Of a DNA stretch of 64,000 nt, positions 43,119-51,814 are shown piece by piece (the first letter of the stretch is position 1; each line of letters opens with the position of its first letter). The stretch spans positions 496,001 to 560,000 of the forward strand of contig NZ_JAPWGX010000001.1 in the NCBI RefSeq assembly GCF_027213965.1, written 5' to 3'. The notes below the pieces were generated by a model. That model saw only the letters and a program-made list of their open reading frames with translations, searched no databases and was not told where the DNA came from. The translations under genes and the position numbers were made by a program. Source of the DNA: Maritalea porphyrae (GTDB lineage Bacteria > Pseudomonadota > Alphaproteobacteria > Rhizobiales > Devosiaceae).

Positions 43119-44150
43119 CTAGGCAGATGCGCGCATGATCAATTTACCATCAAACAGTATTGTTGTCCCTGTACCGCTTCGCTCATCCTTGTTAATCAAC
43201 TCAAGCAGCATTTTGACACTGCGTGCAGTAATCGCTTCATAGTCGTGGGACACGGTGGTTAGCGTGGGACACGTGAAACTCGAGAATGGGTGGTTATCAT
43301 GCCCAGCTACGCGAAGTGCACAATCCTCGCTAAGTCCAACGCGCAATCCAAGCTCATAAGCGGCAGCCAAAAATCCAATAGCCAAACGATCATTCGAACA
43401 AAAGATTGTGCCAGTCGCAAAAGCTTTGTCTACCAAAGCCTTCCTGCCTTCGCGAAAACCTATCTCTTCAAGACTCCATCCCTCACCCTCGGCCTGAATA
43501 ACATGCGGCGTGTGACCCATCAGCTCCATCGTCTCGATATAGGCATTGCGTCGTTTGTTCGCGTTTGGGTTCGGCGGATTGCGCATTTCGAAGAATACCG
43601 GAGGCTCACCACTTCTGACTAAATACTCTAGCATGACTTCTATGGCTTGAGCGTTATTGTGGCCCACAAAGGCCTCTCCCGTAACTTCAATATTAGCGTC
43701 AAAACTAACGGTGGGCACATCTGCGCAAAATGCTTCGATTGCAGCACGATCCGAAGTCCGCCCCAACGGCGCGATTAGGACACCTGCTGGTTTAATTGAT
43801 CTAAGTGAGGCAAGATTATCTATTTCCAATGCAGGATCACCATGAGAGCTAAGCAAAATCGGCTGAAACCCTGCTGCAATCACTAGAGTTTCAATTCTTC
43901 GCGCCATTTCAGCAAAGAATGGATCGGCCAAATAAGGAACCACTATGCCAACATTCTTTGTAAGCTTTCTGTTTTGATTAATGGCAAAAATATTCGGCCG
44001 ATAGTCACACTTTGCAAGTGACTCCTCGATCTTGTCTCGCGTTCTAGAGCGAACACTCTGTGGATCGTTAAAGTACTTTGAAATTGTAGGTCGTGAGAAT
44101 CCGCTAAATTCAGCAAACTCTTCCATATTCTGGATTTTTGGTTTTCTCAT
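43119..44150 (-). CDS. smoR: LacI-family regulator of the polyol operon
   Basis: A 343-residue regulator. Helix-turn-helix MEEFAEFSGFSRPTISKYFN with the hinge helix further on, then a periplasmic-binding-like core (VGIVVPYLADPFFAEMARRI) and the effector-site segment TIFCSNDRLAIGFLAAAYELG. The ATG at 44150 follows AGAGG; an upstream TTG is less likely. It is placed upstream of smoE in the same direction with its own promoter. R. sphaeroides SmoR is a different regulator type as far as I recall, so the symbol reflects position only. Confidence 0.82.
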   Translation of the reverse strand: MRKPKIQNMEEFAEFSGFSRPTISKYFNDPQSVRSRTRDKIEESLAKCDYRPNIFAINQNRKLTKNVGIVVPYLADPFFAEMARRIETLVIAAGFQPILLSSHGDPALEIDNLASLRSIKPAGVLIAPLGRTSDRAAIEAFCADVPTVSFDANIEVTGEAFVGHNNAQAIEVMLEYLVRSGEPPVFFEMRNPPNPNANKRRNAYIETMELMGHTPHVIQAEGEGWSLEEIGFREGRKALVDKAFATGTIFCSNDRLAIGFLAAAYELGLRVGLSEDCALRVAGHDNHPFSSFTCPTLTTVSHDYEAITARSVKMLLELINKDERSGTGTTILFDGKLIMRASA

Positions 44151-44512
44151 AGCACCAAACCTCTTCAAAATTGACCTAGACTTTACAATTTCTTATCGCG
44201 CGGCAAAAATCAATTACTTTTAGCCTTCCATCAAGTGAAGTCCGAGCCTGGACCATTTGCTTTCACCAAATGCGCCTGCCTTTCAAACGATCTGCGGGCA
44301 AATAGGAATAGGTCTTTCTCCGCAAAATCCGTTAGTCATATGCTGCTGCGGGGCATACAGTTTTACTCTTTAGTTTGGTTCGTAGCGCATTTAGAAAATC
44401 AGCACAGTTTTTGCTGTCGTAGCATTCGGCTATTGCACTTGCTTACCACTTTGCAATTACCACAAGGAGCTCCAAGCTGACTCTCATCAATCGGATTTTG
44501 CTTGGCCTTTGG
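44151..44512. other. Spacer upstream of the LacI gene
   Basis: About 360 bp without a recognisable gene on either strand. The first part must hold the LacI promoter; nothing else stands out. It marks the left edge of a decayed region that continues to about 46490. Confidence 0.5.
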
Positions 44513-44809
44513 CTAGGCGACTTTTAATCGATCAACGCTCTTGCCTCTTGCCTCGTTGATAGCCCCAACGTCAACAACCAATGTAATCGGAAGCGAGGCA
44601 CTTCGGTTAGAGACCACAAATTGAATGCCCGCACCGATTAAACCCGTTTTGCTTTTTCCACGCGCGAAACAATCGACATTTGTTGGTGGTCTTGCGGAAT
44701 CCTGCCCCACAAATGTCTCGATGACGTGGATATCTGATACTGAGAAATTTGCACGTGCAGCTTCAGGTACACTTTCAAAACAAAAGCATACCGGCGCTTT
44801 GTCATCAAT
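44513..44809 (-). pseudogene. Unidentified C-terminal gene remnant
   Basis: A 98-codon open frame on the minus strand has no ATG; the only starts are internal (for example GTG at 44710) without a Shine-Dalgarno. The protein text (VIETFVGQDSARPPTNVDCF, ITLVVDVGAINEARGKSVDR) looks like real protein, not random translation, and ends at a stop, so I read it as the tail of a broken gene. The family is not recognised. A very small functional gene cannot be excluded. Confidence 0.3.
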
Positions 44810-45092
44810 TCATCCCTACCATCGCGGTTACAGATTGGCGCCCCGCGATGTCCGACATACGACCACGCTTAATAAGGAAACGATCGATGAACTCGGCGTC
44901 CGACAATTTGGCAATCCAACTTGAGCATATCAGGAAAAATGCCGTTGCAAACTATGTCGGCTGCCCTGGCACTCCAATTCAAAGTTCAGCTCATGAACTT
45001 CAAGCTCGTGCACTAAAGAGCCTTTGCGCAAAGATTACTTGTGCGGATTTGACCTCGCGCTGTCCGTTGTCAGAAATTTTGAACCCCATTGA
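44810..45092. other. Decayed sequence before the RHS remnant
   Basis: Just upstream of the RHS frame, short in-frame bits interrupted by stops (DLALSVVRNFEPH) suggest that this is the eroded 5' part of the RHS-like gene. No intact gene is visible. Confidence 0.35.
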
Positions 45093-45495
45093 AACCACTA
45101 CTACGACCCCAATACTGGACGGTTTACGCAAGCTGATCCGCTGCAGTTGTGGATCCGGATGGGCGCTTTGAGTGCGTTAGTTAGTGGGATGTCGGCGAAA
45201 GGGTGCTTGTTGGCGCGGGTAGTGGTCCCAAGTGGAAACTGCCCCCACGTGGTTTACCAAAAGCTGGACACCACGCCCCAGCAAGAAAGGTGATGGCATA
45301 AAATGGGGGTCGAAGATTGATCCGCGCACTCATATTCGAAGTATGAATGGCAAAGGCGACAACCAAAATCTTTGGCAGAAAGATGACGATATTAAGTGGC
45401 AGAAGATTGGAAAACCTTTGGACAAAAACGGCAATCCTACAATCCGAGATTCTAAGCGTTCTCATATAAATCCAGACGATTTCAAATTCAAATAG
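45093..45495 (+). pseudogene. RHS/polymorphic toxin gene remnant with C-terminal toxin-like tail
   Basis: The frame at 45093 gives NHYYDPNTGRFTQADPLQL, the end of an RHS core. The expected VDPDGRFE motif follows directly but in another frame (from 45149), so the usual 15-20 residues between them are deleted. A third frame (about 45250-45495) carries the C-terminal tail, with PSKKGDGIKWGSKIDPRTHI and GKPLDKNGNPTIRDSKRSHI, ending DDFKFK and stop. Tails with WGSKTDPxTHIR / LDKNGN / HIPLxEFKF are common at the ends of bacterial polymorphic toxins. Two frameshifts or deletions make the gene nonfunctional. The toxin activity is unknown. Confidence 0.6.
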
Positions 45496-45506
45496 GAACG
45501 AAAGCA

Positions 45507-45918
45507 ATGAGTTACCTAGTTCAGATTATCGAGCCTCTGGATGCCTGGCTGGATCGCATCGTAGTACTGCTGCGACAGGGTTGGGGATGTTGAGCTGCAA
45601 CGAGAGGTATGGGTAGAAAGGAAGTCCATCATTAACAGTTCTAACGAGATGATGTCCCAGTTTTTGGACGGCAACTATTGTCACTCGTTTGTGGTCCAAA
45701 ACTGCATGTCACATGAACAGCGTCAGCTTTGTATCAGTGAGTTGAGACCAATAGATATGGAAAACCATGATTTAGATGAAGCTGAGCTTTTCGAGACAGC
45801 CATTTGGAACGAGCTGAGTAAACTCAGCTCCAAGCTTGCTGAAAATTTGCTCAGAAACCCGCCGACGCTTATCAGACTGTCAAAGCATGTTCTGGAGGTT
45901 ACCAAGCATACATCGTAA
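45507..45918 (+). pseudogene. Frameshifted small gene after the toxin tail, candidate immunity gene
   Basis: ATG 45507, with GGAACG upstream, opens MSYLVQIIEPLDAWLDRIVV and stops at 45591. A frame shifted by +1 continues DVELQREVWVERKSIINSSN and runs to 45918 through EMMSQFLDGNYCHSFVVQNC and MENHDLDEAELFETAIWNEL. Joining the two frames near 45580 gives an acidic protein of about 135 residues. Size, acidity and position 11 bp after the toxin tail fit an immunity gene of a polymorphic toxin. The family is not recognised. Confidence 0.45.
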
Positions 45919-45922
45919 ACTG

Positions 45923-46111
45923 GTCGTATCAACAACTGCTCTTGGCGTAATTGTTCAAGATCAGATTTTTGATCGCCTTTGTACACTCCAAGCTGAACAA
46001 GGGTTTTCAATTGTCTTGGTCACACACGACCTCGAGTTGGGTGTTGAAAGTTGTGAGCAGATTGTGACGATGTTTGCGGGAATGCAACGAAGCGGTCGTA
46101 AGCTGATTTGA
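45923..46111 (+). pseudogene. Remnant of an oligopeptide-type ABC transporter ATPase
   Basis: The frame reads [20 protein letters not shown] then [20 protein letters not shown] and [13 protein letters not shown]. This matches the region after Walker B of DppD/OppD ATPases (TTALDVTVQAQILDLL, SIVLITHDLG, VAVMYAGR). Walker A, signature and Walker B motifs are missing, so only about 60 residues remain. It is fused out of context to sequence after the immunity-like remnant. Confidence 0.6.
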
Positions 46112-46460
46112 TCTAGAGAGCGGCATCAAAAATAGTACTGGGTGCCCTGCGATTGGCGTATCGCAAAGCAATACTATCTGAGCGACTATTTTTCTGGGTT
46201 GCGCCCCACTAATCAGTATCTTGCATTCGCGGCCCAGAACCGACCTTAGCCGCAAAATAAATATAGCACTTCAATTTCCCTAAAGCCGACATCGTGCACT
46301 GACAAAACCTCTCAATCATCGAAAGGCGGCCGTCTCGACTTATTAACCACGGCGCGATTTGTAGCCCGCTTATCAAGTAGGCGGAGATTGATCACTCGTC
46401 GAATTTTACTGGGACCGTAGTCCGGTGGTAAATGGACGAATGCCTCCGCTTGGCGCAGCA
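46112..46460. other. Intergenic stretch without recognisable genes
   Basis: About 350 bp with stops in all frames and no conserved motif found. It forms the right edge of the decayed region before the RbsABC-like operon. Confidence 0.45.
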
Positions 46461-46482
46461 TTGTGGCGACTTGCCGCCACAA
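46461..46482 (-). terminator. Hairpin at the end of the RbsABC-like operon
   Basis: A perfect 8-bp stem TTGTGGCG / CGCCACAA with a 6-nt loop lies 6 bp beyond the stop of the ATPase gene. No U tract follows on the minus strand, so it may end the transcript with Rho or protect the 3' end. Confidence 0.5.
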
Positions 46483-46488
46483 ACGCAA

Positions 46489-47241
46489 CTAGACCCCTGT
46501 GATCATCGATACAATCTCATTTTTGTCTGTCTTTACCGTTTCTCGAATGCCAATTTGCTGACCACGGCGCAGGACGCAGATGCGGTCGGAGAGGCGAAAT
46601 ACTTGGTCTAGACTGTGACTAATGATGAGGACAGCGAGGTCGCGCTCTTTGAGGCTTGCGACAAGCTTTTCAACCTTTGCTGTTTCTGCCACACCCAGTG
46701 CCGCTGTTGGCTCATCCAGCAAAACCAGTTTTTTTGCCCAATGGGTTGCTCTGGCGATTGCAACACCTTGGCGTTGTCCACCTGACAGATTGCGAATGGT
46801 GGTTCGAGCAGAGGGGATGCGAACGTCAAGATCTTCAACGAGCTGCTCGGTCTCAGCAATCATTTTCTTGCGGTCCAACTGGAAAAGTGGCCCACGTGTT
46901 TGCTCGCGACCAAGAAACATATTCATGTAAACAGCCTGCTCATCAGCCAATGCAAGGTCTTGATAAACAACCTCAATACCAGACGCGCGTGCTTGGGTCG
47001 CGTCTTTGAAATTGACCTCATCTCCGTCAAACGAAATGGTGCCGGTTGTAGGGGTGTATACACCTGATATGATCTTAATCAGGGTCGATTTACCAGCCCC
47101 ATTGTCACCAACAAGTGCAACAATCTCTCCCGCTTTCAGATCGAGCGAAAAGTCCTCAATTGCGACCACACCACCGAAGGATTTGTGGATATTTTCAAGC
47201 CGCAGTACGTCCTGAGGCACATCAACAGTTTGACTATTCAT
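46489..47241 (-). CDS. Monosaccharide-type ABC transporter ATP-binding protein (single-domain, FrcA-like)
   Basis: A 250-residue ATPase with Walker A GDNGAGKST, signature LSGGQRQGVAIARATHWAKK, Walker B LVLLDEPTAALGV and the H-loop IISHSLDQVFRLSDR. It is half the size of RbsA (two fused ATPase domains) and matches single-domain CUT2 ATPases such as FrcA. It has AAGGTAG upstream that overlaps the stop of the YhfX-type gene, so it is coupled to it, and it ends the operon. Confidence 0.9.
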   Translation of the reverse strand: MNSQTVDVPQDVLRLENIHKSFGGVVAIEDFSLDLKAGEIVALVGDNGAGKSTLIKIISGVYTPTTGTISFDGDEVNFKDATQARASGIEVVYQDLALADEQAVYMNMFLGREQTRGPLFQLDRKKMIAETEQLVEDLDVRIPSARTTIRNLSGGQRQGVAIARATHWAKKLVLLDEPTAALGVAETAKVEKLVASLKERDLAVLIISHSLDQVFRLSDRICVLRRGQQIGIRETVKTDKNEIVSMITGV

Positions 47242-47245
47242 TTGA

Positions 47246-48451
47246 CTACCTTAGGTTGGGCCAAGCTTCTTCTTGACCAAAAATATTCTCGATTGTCACA
47301 ACTTTTGGCGTAACTTTGGAAATGCCTGACACGCCTACAGTGTATCCGCGCTTTACAAATGCCTGCCCTCTAAAGCCGAACACAACGCTATCACCAGATT
47401 TGGGTGAAACATTTTGTGTCGCATCAATCATGCCGTAATAATCGATTGCGCTTGTTGGTGGAATTTCAACGCTTGCGAGTGCGTTTGCTTGAGCCGTTGG
47501 CGTTGAAGACACAATTGCCTTCAAGTCATAGTCTGGAAACACGGGATCAATATATAGACCGCCGCCAAAGCAATAGGCTTTATCTTCATGCAGATGGGAG
47601 ACTTCGCTGAGGTAAACCGCAGCTGGAAGTTCAGGCAGGTCTTTAACGGCGTGTAATGGGGTGGTCCCATGCAAGGCATTGCCAGGCTCACATTGGGTTG
47701 CACCTGCGTTCGCCAAAGCTTCAAGAACAACGGAAGACGTGGTGCCAGGCGCATTGATTTCTATATCGTTGTAGCCTGCATCCACTAGAGCCATGGCAGC
47801 CGCTTCCAAGGTGGAAAGGTTGTGAGTTGGCAAGACCTCGTTGCTTTCTTGGTTGAAGAGCAGAGCGGGGAAAGTCGTGATGCCAGCAAACCGTGCACCA
47901 TCTAACTGATCGACGACACGGGCAAAGGCCACTATCTCTTCGGCTTTCACACCGCCTTCATGGCCTGAGTAGAAAGTGTCTCCGTCAGCTTTAATGCGGA
48001 CAAGCAAATCTTGAACACGTCCAGCTTTTTTTGCGGCCGCCGCCGCTTCCCGTGCCTTTTCAATGCTAAAGATCGTCCAATAGTCTGGTTTGATGTAACT
48101 CGCAACAAGATCAGCTTCGAATTTAGGAACTTGCACGAGATGACCAACATGACCCACTGGCAAACCGGCCCGAGTGCAAGCCACCGCGCAGGCAACATCC
48201 ACGGCAACTGCACGATCGACGCCGCCGCGCACAGCTGCTTGGCAAAATCCTGAATTGCGTCCAACCTGTTTGGTCATGGCAAAGACCTTCATGCCCAAAC
48301 GATCGCCTTCCGCGCGCAATATTGCGGCGTTATGCTCCACGGCATCCAAGTCGAGAACATATGCATTGGCAGGGATTTTGCCTGCCTGATGCAAAGCGAT
48401 AGCTGTCTCGATGAGTTTTGGGTTTCTTCTTCGAATAAGGTCGAGAAACAT
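47246..48451 (-). CDS. YhfX-type PLP-dependent protein (alanine racemase-like fold III)
   Basis: A 401-residue fold-type III PLP enzyme related to alanine racemase N-terminal domains and closest, by recollection, to E. coli YhfX: AYVLDLDAVEHNAAILRAEG, the Lys-bearing KVFAMTKQVGRN, VPVGHVGHLVQVPKFEAD-type segment and EINAPGTTSSVVLEAL. The Lys in MTKQ is the expected PLP anchor. YhfX function is unknown; amino-acid racemase or decarboxylase-like chemistry is plausible. It lies inside an ABC operon between the permease and ATPase genes, so it probably acts on the imported compound. Confidence 0.78.
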   Translation of the reverse strand: MFLDLIRRRNPKLIETAIALHQAGKIPANAYVLDLDAVEHNAAILRAEGDRLGMKVFAMTKQVGRNSGFCQAAVRGGVDRAVAVDVACAVACTRAGLPVGHVGHLVQVPKFEADLVASYIKPDYWTIFSIEKAREAAAAAKKAGRVQDLLVRIKADGDTFYSGHEGGVKAEEIVAFARVVDQLDGARFAGITTFPALLFNQESNEVLPTHNLSTLEAAAMALVDAGYNDIEINAPGTTSSVVLEALANAGATQCEPGNALHGTTPLHAVKDLPELPAAVYLSEVSHLHEDKAYCFGGGLYIDPVFPDYDLKAIVSSTPTAQANALASVEIPPTSAIDYYGMIDATQNVSPKSGDSVVFGFRGQAFVKRGYTVGVSGISKVTPKVVTIENIFGQEEAWPNLR

Positions 48452-48459
48452 GGATGCTC

Positions 48460-49413
48460 CTATCGGTTTACGTCGCGCAATGAAATGGCGACTGCAATCA
48501 GAATTATTAATCCTCGGACGATCATTTGGTCCGAAACAGAAAGGCCCATCAATATAAGGCCATTATTGAGCATGCCCATCATAAGCGAGCCGACTAGGGC
48601 GCCAATGATCGTACCTTTCCCGCCATTCAGTGCAGTGCCGCCTATGATCACCGCAGCGATTACGGTCATTAGGTCACTTTCGCCCAACGTGTATCGCGCT
48701 GATTGCAAACGACCGGCATAAAGTAGACCTGCAAGGCCAGCACAAGCGCCACAAACCATCATCACCAGCATGCGAACACGCGGAACCTTGATGCCAGAAA
48801 CTTGCGCCGCGCGCGGATTGTCGCCTGTGGCCAAGACGTGTGCGCCGAATTTGGTTTCGCGGAATACGAAATGACCTAGCGCAACTGCGCCGATGGTCCA
48901 CAAAACAAGTGAAGGTACACCAAAGAGCGAACCGGAGCCGAATAAATCAGTGAAAGTTGAATTAAGAACGGGCACAGACCTAAGGTCCGTCATGGTGCGG
49001 GCAATGCCAGCAAATAGGCCCATAGTTGCCAATGTCACAAGGAAAGACGGCAAGCGCAAATAAGCGACGAGTATGCCGTTGAAAAATCCAATTGCAACTC
49101 CAACGCCTAATCCTGCCAAAATGCCAAAAAACAGTGGTTGCTCGCCAAGCACAACAGCGCTCGCGAGCGCAGAAACAGCAACAATCGAGCCAAAGGACAG
49201 ATCGATTTCTCCGGCTGCGAGGACGAACACCAATCCTATCGCCATAATTGTTGTGGGAGCGGTTTGTAGGGCGATGTTGACCAAGTTCCGCTGGGTCAAA
49301 AACCCATCATCGCCTAAAGTTATGGCGAAGAACACGAAGATCAATAGAAAGCCAATATAAACCACATATTGTGTCAAATTCAGCTTCTGTGAGAGTTGGG
49401 CTAGCTTTTGCAT
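48460..49413 (-). CDS. Monosaccharide-type ABC transporter permease (RbsC family)
   Basis: A 317-residue membrane protein with family signatures FVLAAGEIDLSFGSIVAVSA, GFFNGILVAYLRLPSFLVTL and AVIIGGTALNGGKGTIIGAL. The ATG at 49413 has AGGA 8 bp upstream and is preferred over a TTG two codons earlier. About ten membrane segments. It functions as a homodimer with the FrcA-like ATPase and the binding protein. Confidence 0.92.
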   Translation of the reverse strand: MQKLAQLSQKLNLTQYVVYIGFLLIFVFFAITLGDDGFLTQRNLVNIALQTAPTTIMAIGLVFVLAAGEIDLSFGSIVAVSALASAVVLGEQPLFFGILAGLGVGVAIGFFNGILVAYLRLPSFLVTLATMGLFAGIARTMTDLRSVPVLNSTFTDLFGSGSLFGVPSLVLWTIGAVALGHFVFRETKFGAHVLATGDNPRAAQVSGIKVPRVRMLVMMVCGACAGLAGLLYAGRLQSARYTLGESDLMTVIAAVIIGGTALNGGKGTIIGALVGSLMMGMLNNGLILMGLSVSDQMIVRGLIILIAVAISLRDVNR

Positions 49414-49456
49414 TTGCAAAATCCTGTAATGCGAGCGGCGGGGTAAACCGCAAAAA

Positions 49457-49479
49457 TGGGGGCAGCGATGCCGCCCCCA
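49457..49479 (-). other. Intercistronic hairpin after the RbsB-like gene
   Basis: Arms TGGGGGCAGC and GCCGCCCCCA (one mismatch) with a 3-nt loop, 17 bp after the binding-protein stop. No T tract. Another example of the post-binding-protein hairpin seen in this window. Confidence 0.6.
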
Positions 49480-49495
49480 GCTAGGTCAAAGGGAG

Positions 49496-50545
49496 TTATT
49501 GGGTCAGGCTCTTTGGTGCTTCGCGGTGAAGTGAAAGCATCCAGCCTTCATTTATGTTTTTATTGGTCACGGTCACAGCAGGTGCCACTACAAATGCTGG
49601 GCTGGATTGGCCAAGTAACCCGCGTGCAGCTGATGCTGCCAAGGCGCGGCCAAGTTCATATGCCTCGTCTGCAACCAATGCAGCAACGTTTCCACCACGA
49701 ACCATGTCGAGTGCGATTGGTTCAGACAGATCAAGCGTTACGATCTTGGTGTCTTTGTTGCCATTGGTGCGAAGTGCAGACAAGACGCCCTCAGCGGGAC
49801 CGGCCCATGTTACGTAAATGCCACCAAGATCTGGGTGCTTGAGCAACATCGCATTGGCAATTTCTTCAGCCCGTGCAGGGTCGCTGATGCCAGCGGAAGC
49901 AACAATTTCCATGTCAGGATAATCGTTTTCGATTGTTGTCTTAAAAGCGTTGTCGCGCTGGTTGGTCACATAATATGTGGCATCGTGGAAGATCCATCCA
50001 ACTGAGCCTTTTCCGCCCATATTTGCTGCCAGTGCATCAGCGGCTTGCTTACCCATCTGGAAAAGATCGTCGGTTACAATAGATGCATATTGCTCACCAT
50101 GTTCGTAGCCTGCCGGTACGTTAGATAAGAACACCAATTGTACGCCAGTTTCGGTTGCTTCTTTAAATGCAGCGGCAGATGCAACAGGATCGAGCGGCAA
50201 GGCCAACACGATGTTTGGCGATTTTGCCATGACGGTTTCGATATCGCTGCGCTGTTTTGCAGTATCAAATCCCGCGTTGGTTGTTGCTACAACTTCAATG
50301 CCTAAACGGTCAAATTCATCCGTTGCACCCAATGAAACGGCGCTTACAAAATCTGACTGATCATGCCAAACAAACGCCGCCTTGTAGTTACCTGCCTTAA
50401 GCGCGGCAACGTCACTGTCTGCAACTGTTACTTCTGACGATGGGGTTGCGGCTTCGCCATTTGGGCCAACTGTTTGTGCCCATGCTGAGCCAGATAATGC
50501 CAAAGCGACAACCGCAGATAGAGCGGTTTTCGATAGATAGTGCAT
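49496..50545 (-). CDS. Periplasmic sugar-binding-like protein (RbsB family)
   Basis: A 349-residue protein with signal peptide MHYLSKTALSAVVALALSGSAWA and a type 1 periplasmic-binding fold: KAAFVWHDQSDFVSAVSLG, IVLALPLDPVASAAAFKEA and GGIYVTWAGPAEGVLSALR. A GAGGAG Shine-Dalgarno precedes the ATG. Binding proteins of this family carry pentoses, autoinducer-2 or other small polar ligands. With a PLP enzyme and an M20 peptidase in the same operon the ligand may be amino-acid-like. Confidence 0.88.
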   Translation of the reverse strand: MHYLSKTALSAVVALALSGSAWAQTVGPNGEAATPSSEVTVADSDVAALKAGNYKAAFVWHDQSDFVSAVSLGATDEFDRLGIEVVATTNAGFDTAKQRSDIETVMAKSPNIVLALPLDPVASAAAFKEATETGVQLVFLSNVPAGYEHGEQYASIVTDDLFQMGKQAADALAANMGGKGSVGWIFHDATYYVTNQRDNAFKTTIENDYPDMEIVASAGISDPARAEEIANAMLLKHPDLGGIYVTWAGPAEGVLSALRTNGNKDTKIVTLDLSEPIALDMVRGGNVAALVADEAYELGRALAASAARGLLGQSSPAFVVAPAVTVTNKNINEGWMLSLHREAPKSLTQ

Positions 50546-50563
50546 ATTGATTTCTCCTCGTTA

Positions 50564-51814
50564 CTATTGGTTTTCGATCTCGCAAAAACTGACGATGAAC
50601 TCCGCGAAAGCAATGATGCCGGTAAGATATTCATCGATTGAAATACGCTCCTCCAGCGTATGACAATGCGCGATATTTCCGGGCGCACAATAGATGGTTG
50701 GGCACCCAAGTCTTTCAATTAGGAACGGTGCTTCAGACCAATATGGCGCACCCTGAATTTCTCCCCGATCAGGCATGTGTTCGGTGATGATCTTTGCGAA
50801 TTTTGTAATTGGCTCTAGCTTAGGCGAGATGTCTGTTGGTGAACCGCCAAATTTGTGGTCGCGACCTGCTGGATAGGTGATGTTGAAGGAACAACCCGAA
50901 TTGGCCAGGCCGTCTTCAATGGCCTTTTCAAGTTCAGCTACGGCTTCGTCCAAGCTTTGTCCTGGCAATAATTTGCAAATCAGGGAAAGTTTGCATTCAC
51001 CGGGCACTGCAATGTAACCACCGCCTTGCACCTCGGTCACCAAAATGAACGGCCGGCCAACAAGTTCATGGTGTGCTTGTTTAGACATTGCGTCTGATAG
51101 TGCCCAAATCTGTTCAAGAACTTTATGACTAGCTCTTAGAGCGTCAATGCCTTGCTCTGGCACGCCGAAATACGCTGATTTACCGACGATCTCGACATCC
51201 GCGATGAAAAAGCCCATTTGAGCTGGAAAAACCTGCAATTGGGTGGGCTCAACATAGATGGCAAAATCAGGGTTGTTTTCGCCTAGGAATGCCTCTGAGC
51301 GCGTCAGGTGGTCAATGCCAGCACTAACGCCTGTACCTTCTTCACCACTTTCTTCATCGCCAATAAACGCGAATGAAACATCGCCTTTGAGCCGAATGCC
51401 AGTTGCATCAATTAGATCAAGTGCCGCAAGGCAGGTGCAAATACCACCCTTAAGATCACCGGTACCCCGCCCCCACATTTCGCCGTCGATAATTGGACCA
51501 CCAAATGGATCTTCTCGTTGATCCCCGGCCCATTTTTCACGCCATCCATTCACATGGACAGTATCGGTGTGGCCTGCAAATAGTAGGTTTTTCCCGCCGC
51601 CGGATCCTGGCCGTTTACCGAAAATGTTTGGACGGTTGGGCAAAAATTCTTCAAGGACTGGCGTGAGGAGTCGCACACTCATTTCGTCGTACAAGTAGGA
51701 AACAAAATTGACCTCGTTGCCTGTGATGCTGTTTTTGCTCACAGCACCACGCAGCAAGGAAACTGCCTTGTCGCGATCCAGTTGGTTTTGAAGTTTTTCG
51801 GCCAGGCTAACCAT
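50564..51814 (-). CDS. M20-family metallopeptidase (ArgE/DapE type)
   Basis: A 416-residue zinc amidohydrolase. Metal-ligand motifs LFAGHTDTV (His), MWGRGTGDLKGGI (bridging Asp), FIGDEESGEEGTG (Glu pair) and the dimerisation domain with GVPEQGIDALRASHK are present; the C-terminal His lies in GNIAHCHTLEERI. It would remove an N-acyl group or split a dipeptide-like amide. The ATG at 51814 overlaps the ROK stop by 8 bp. It lies between regulator and binding-protein genes, so it probably processes the imported compound. Confidence 0.87.
   Translation of the reverse strand: MVSLAEKLQNQLDRDKAVSLLRGAVSKNSITGNEVNFVSYLYDEMSVRLLTPVLEEFLPNRPNIFGKRPGSGGGKNLLFAGHTDTVHVNGWREKWAGDQREDPFGGPIIDGEMWGRGTGDLKGGICTCLAALDLIDATGIRLKGDVSFAFIGDEESGEEGTGVSAGIDHLTRSEAFLGENNPDFAIYVEPTQLQVFPAQMGFFIADVEIVGKSAYFGVPEQGIDALRASHKVLEQIWALSDAMSKQAHHELVGRPFILVTEVQGGGYIAVPGECKLSLICKLLPGQSLDEAVAELEKAIEDGLANSGCSFNITYPAGRDHKFGGSPTDISPKLEPITKFAKIITEHMPDRGEIQGAPYWSEAPFLIERLGCPTIYCAPGNIAHCHTLEERISIDEYLTGIIAFAEFIVSFCEIENQ

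Noticed and set aside
47053-47064. Palindrome GGTGTATACACC resembling the GntR operator
   Set aside because: It is in the middle of the ABC ATPase coding sequence (Gly-Val-Tyr-Thr-Pro codons), far from any promoter; most likely chance.
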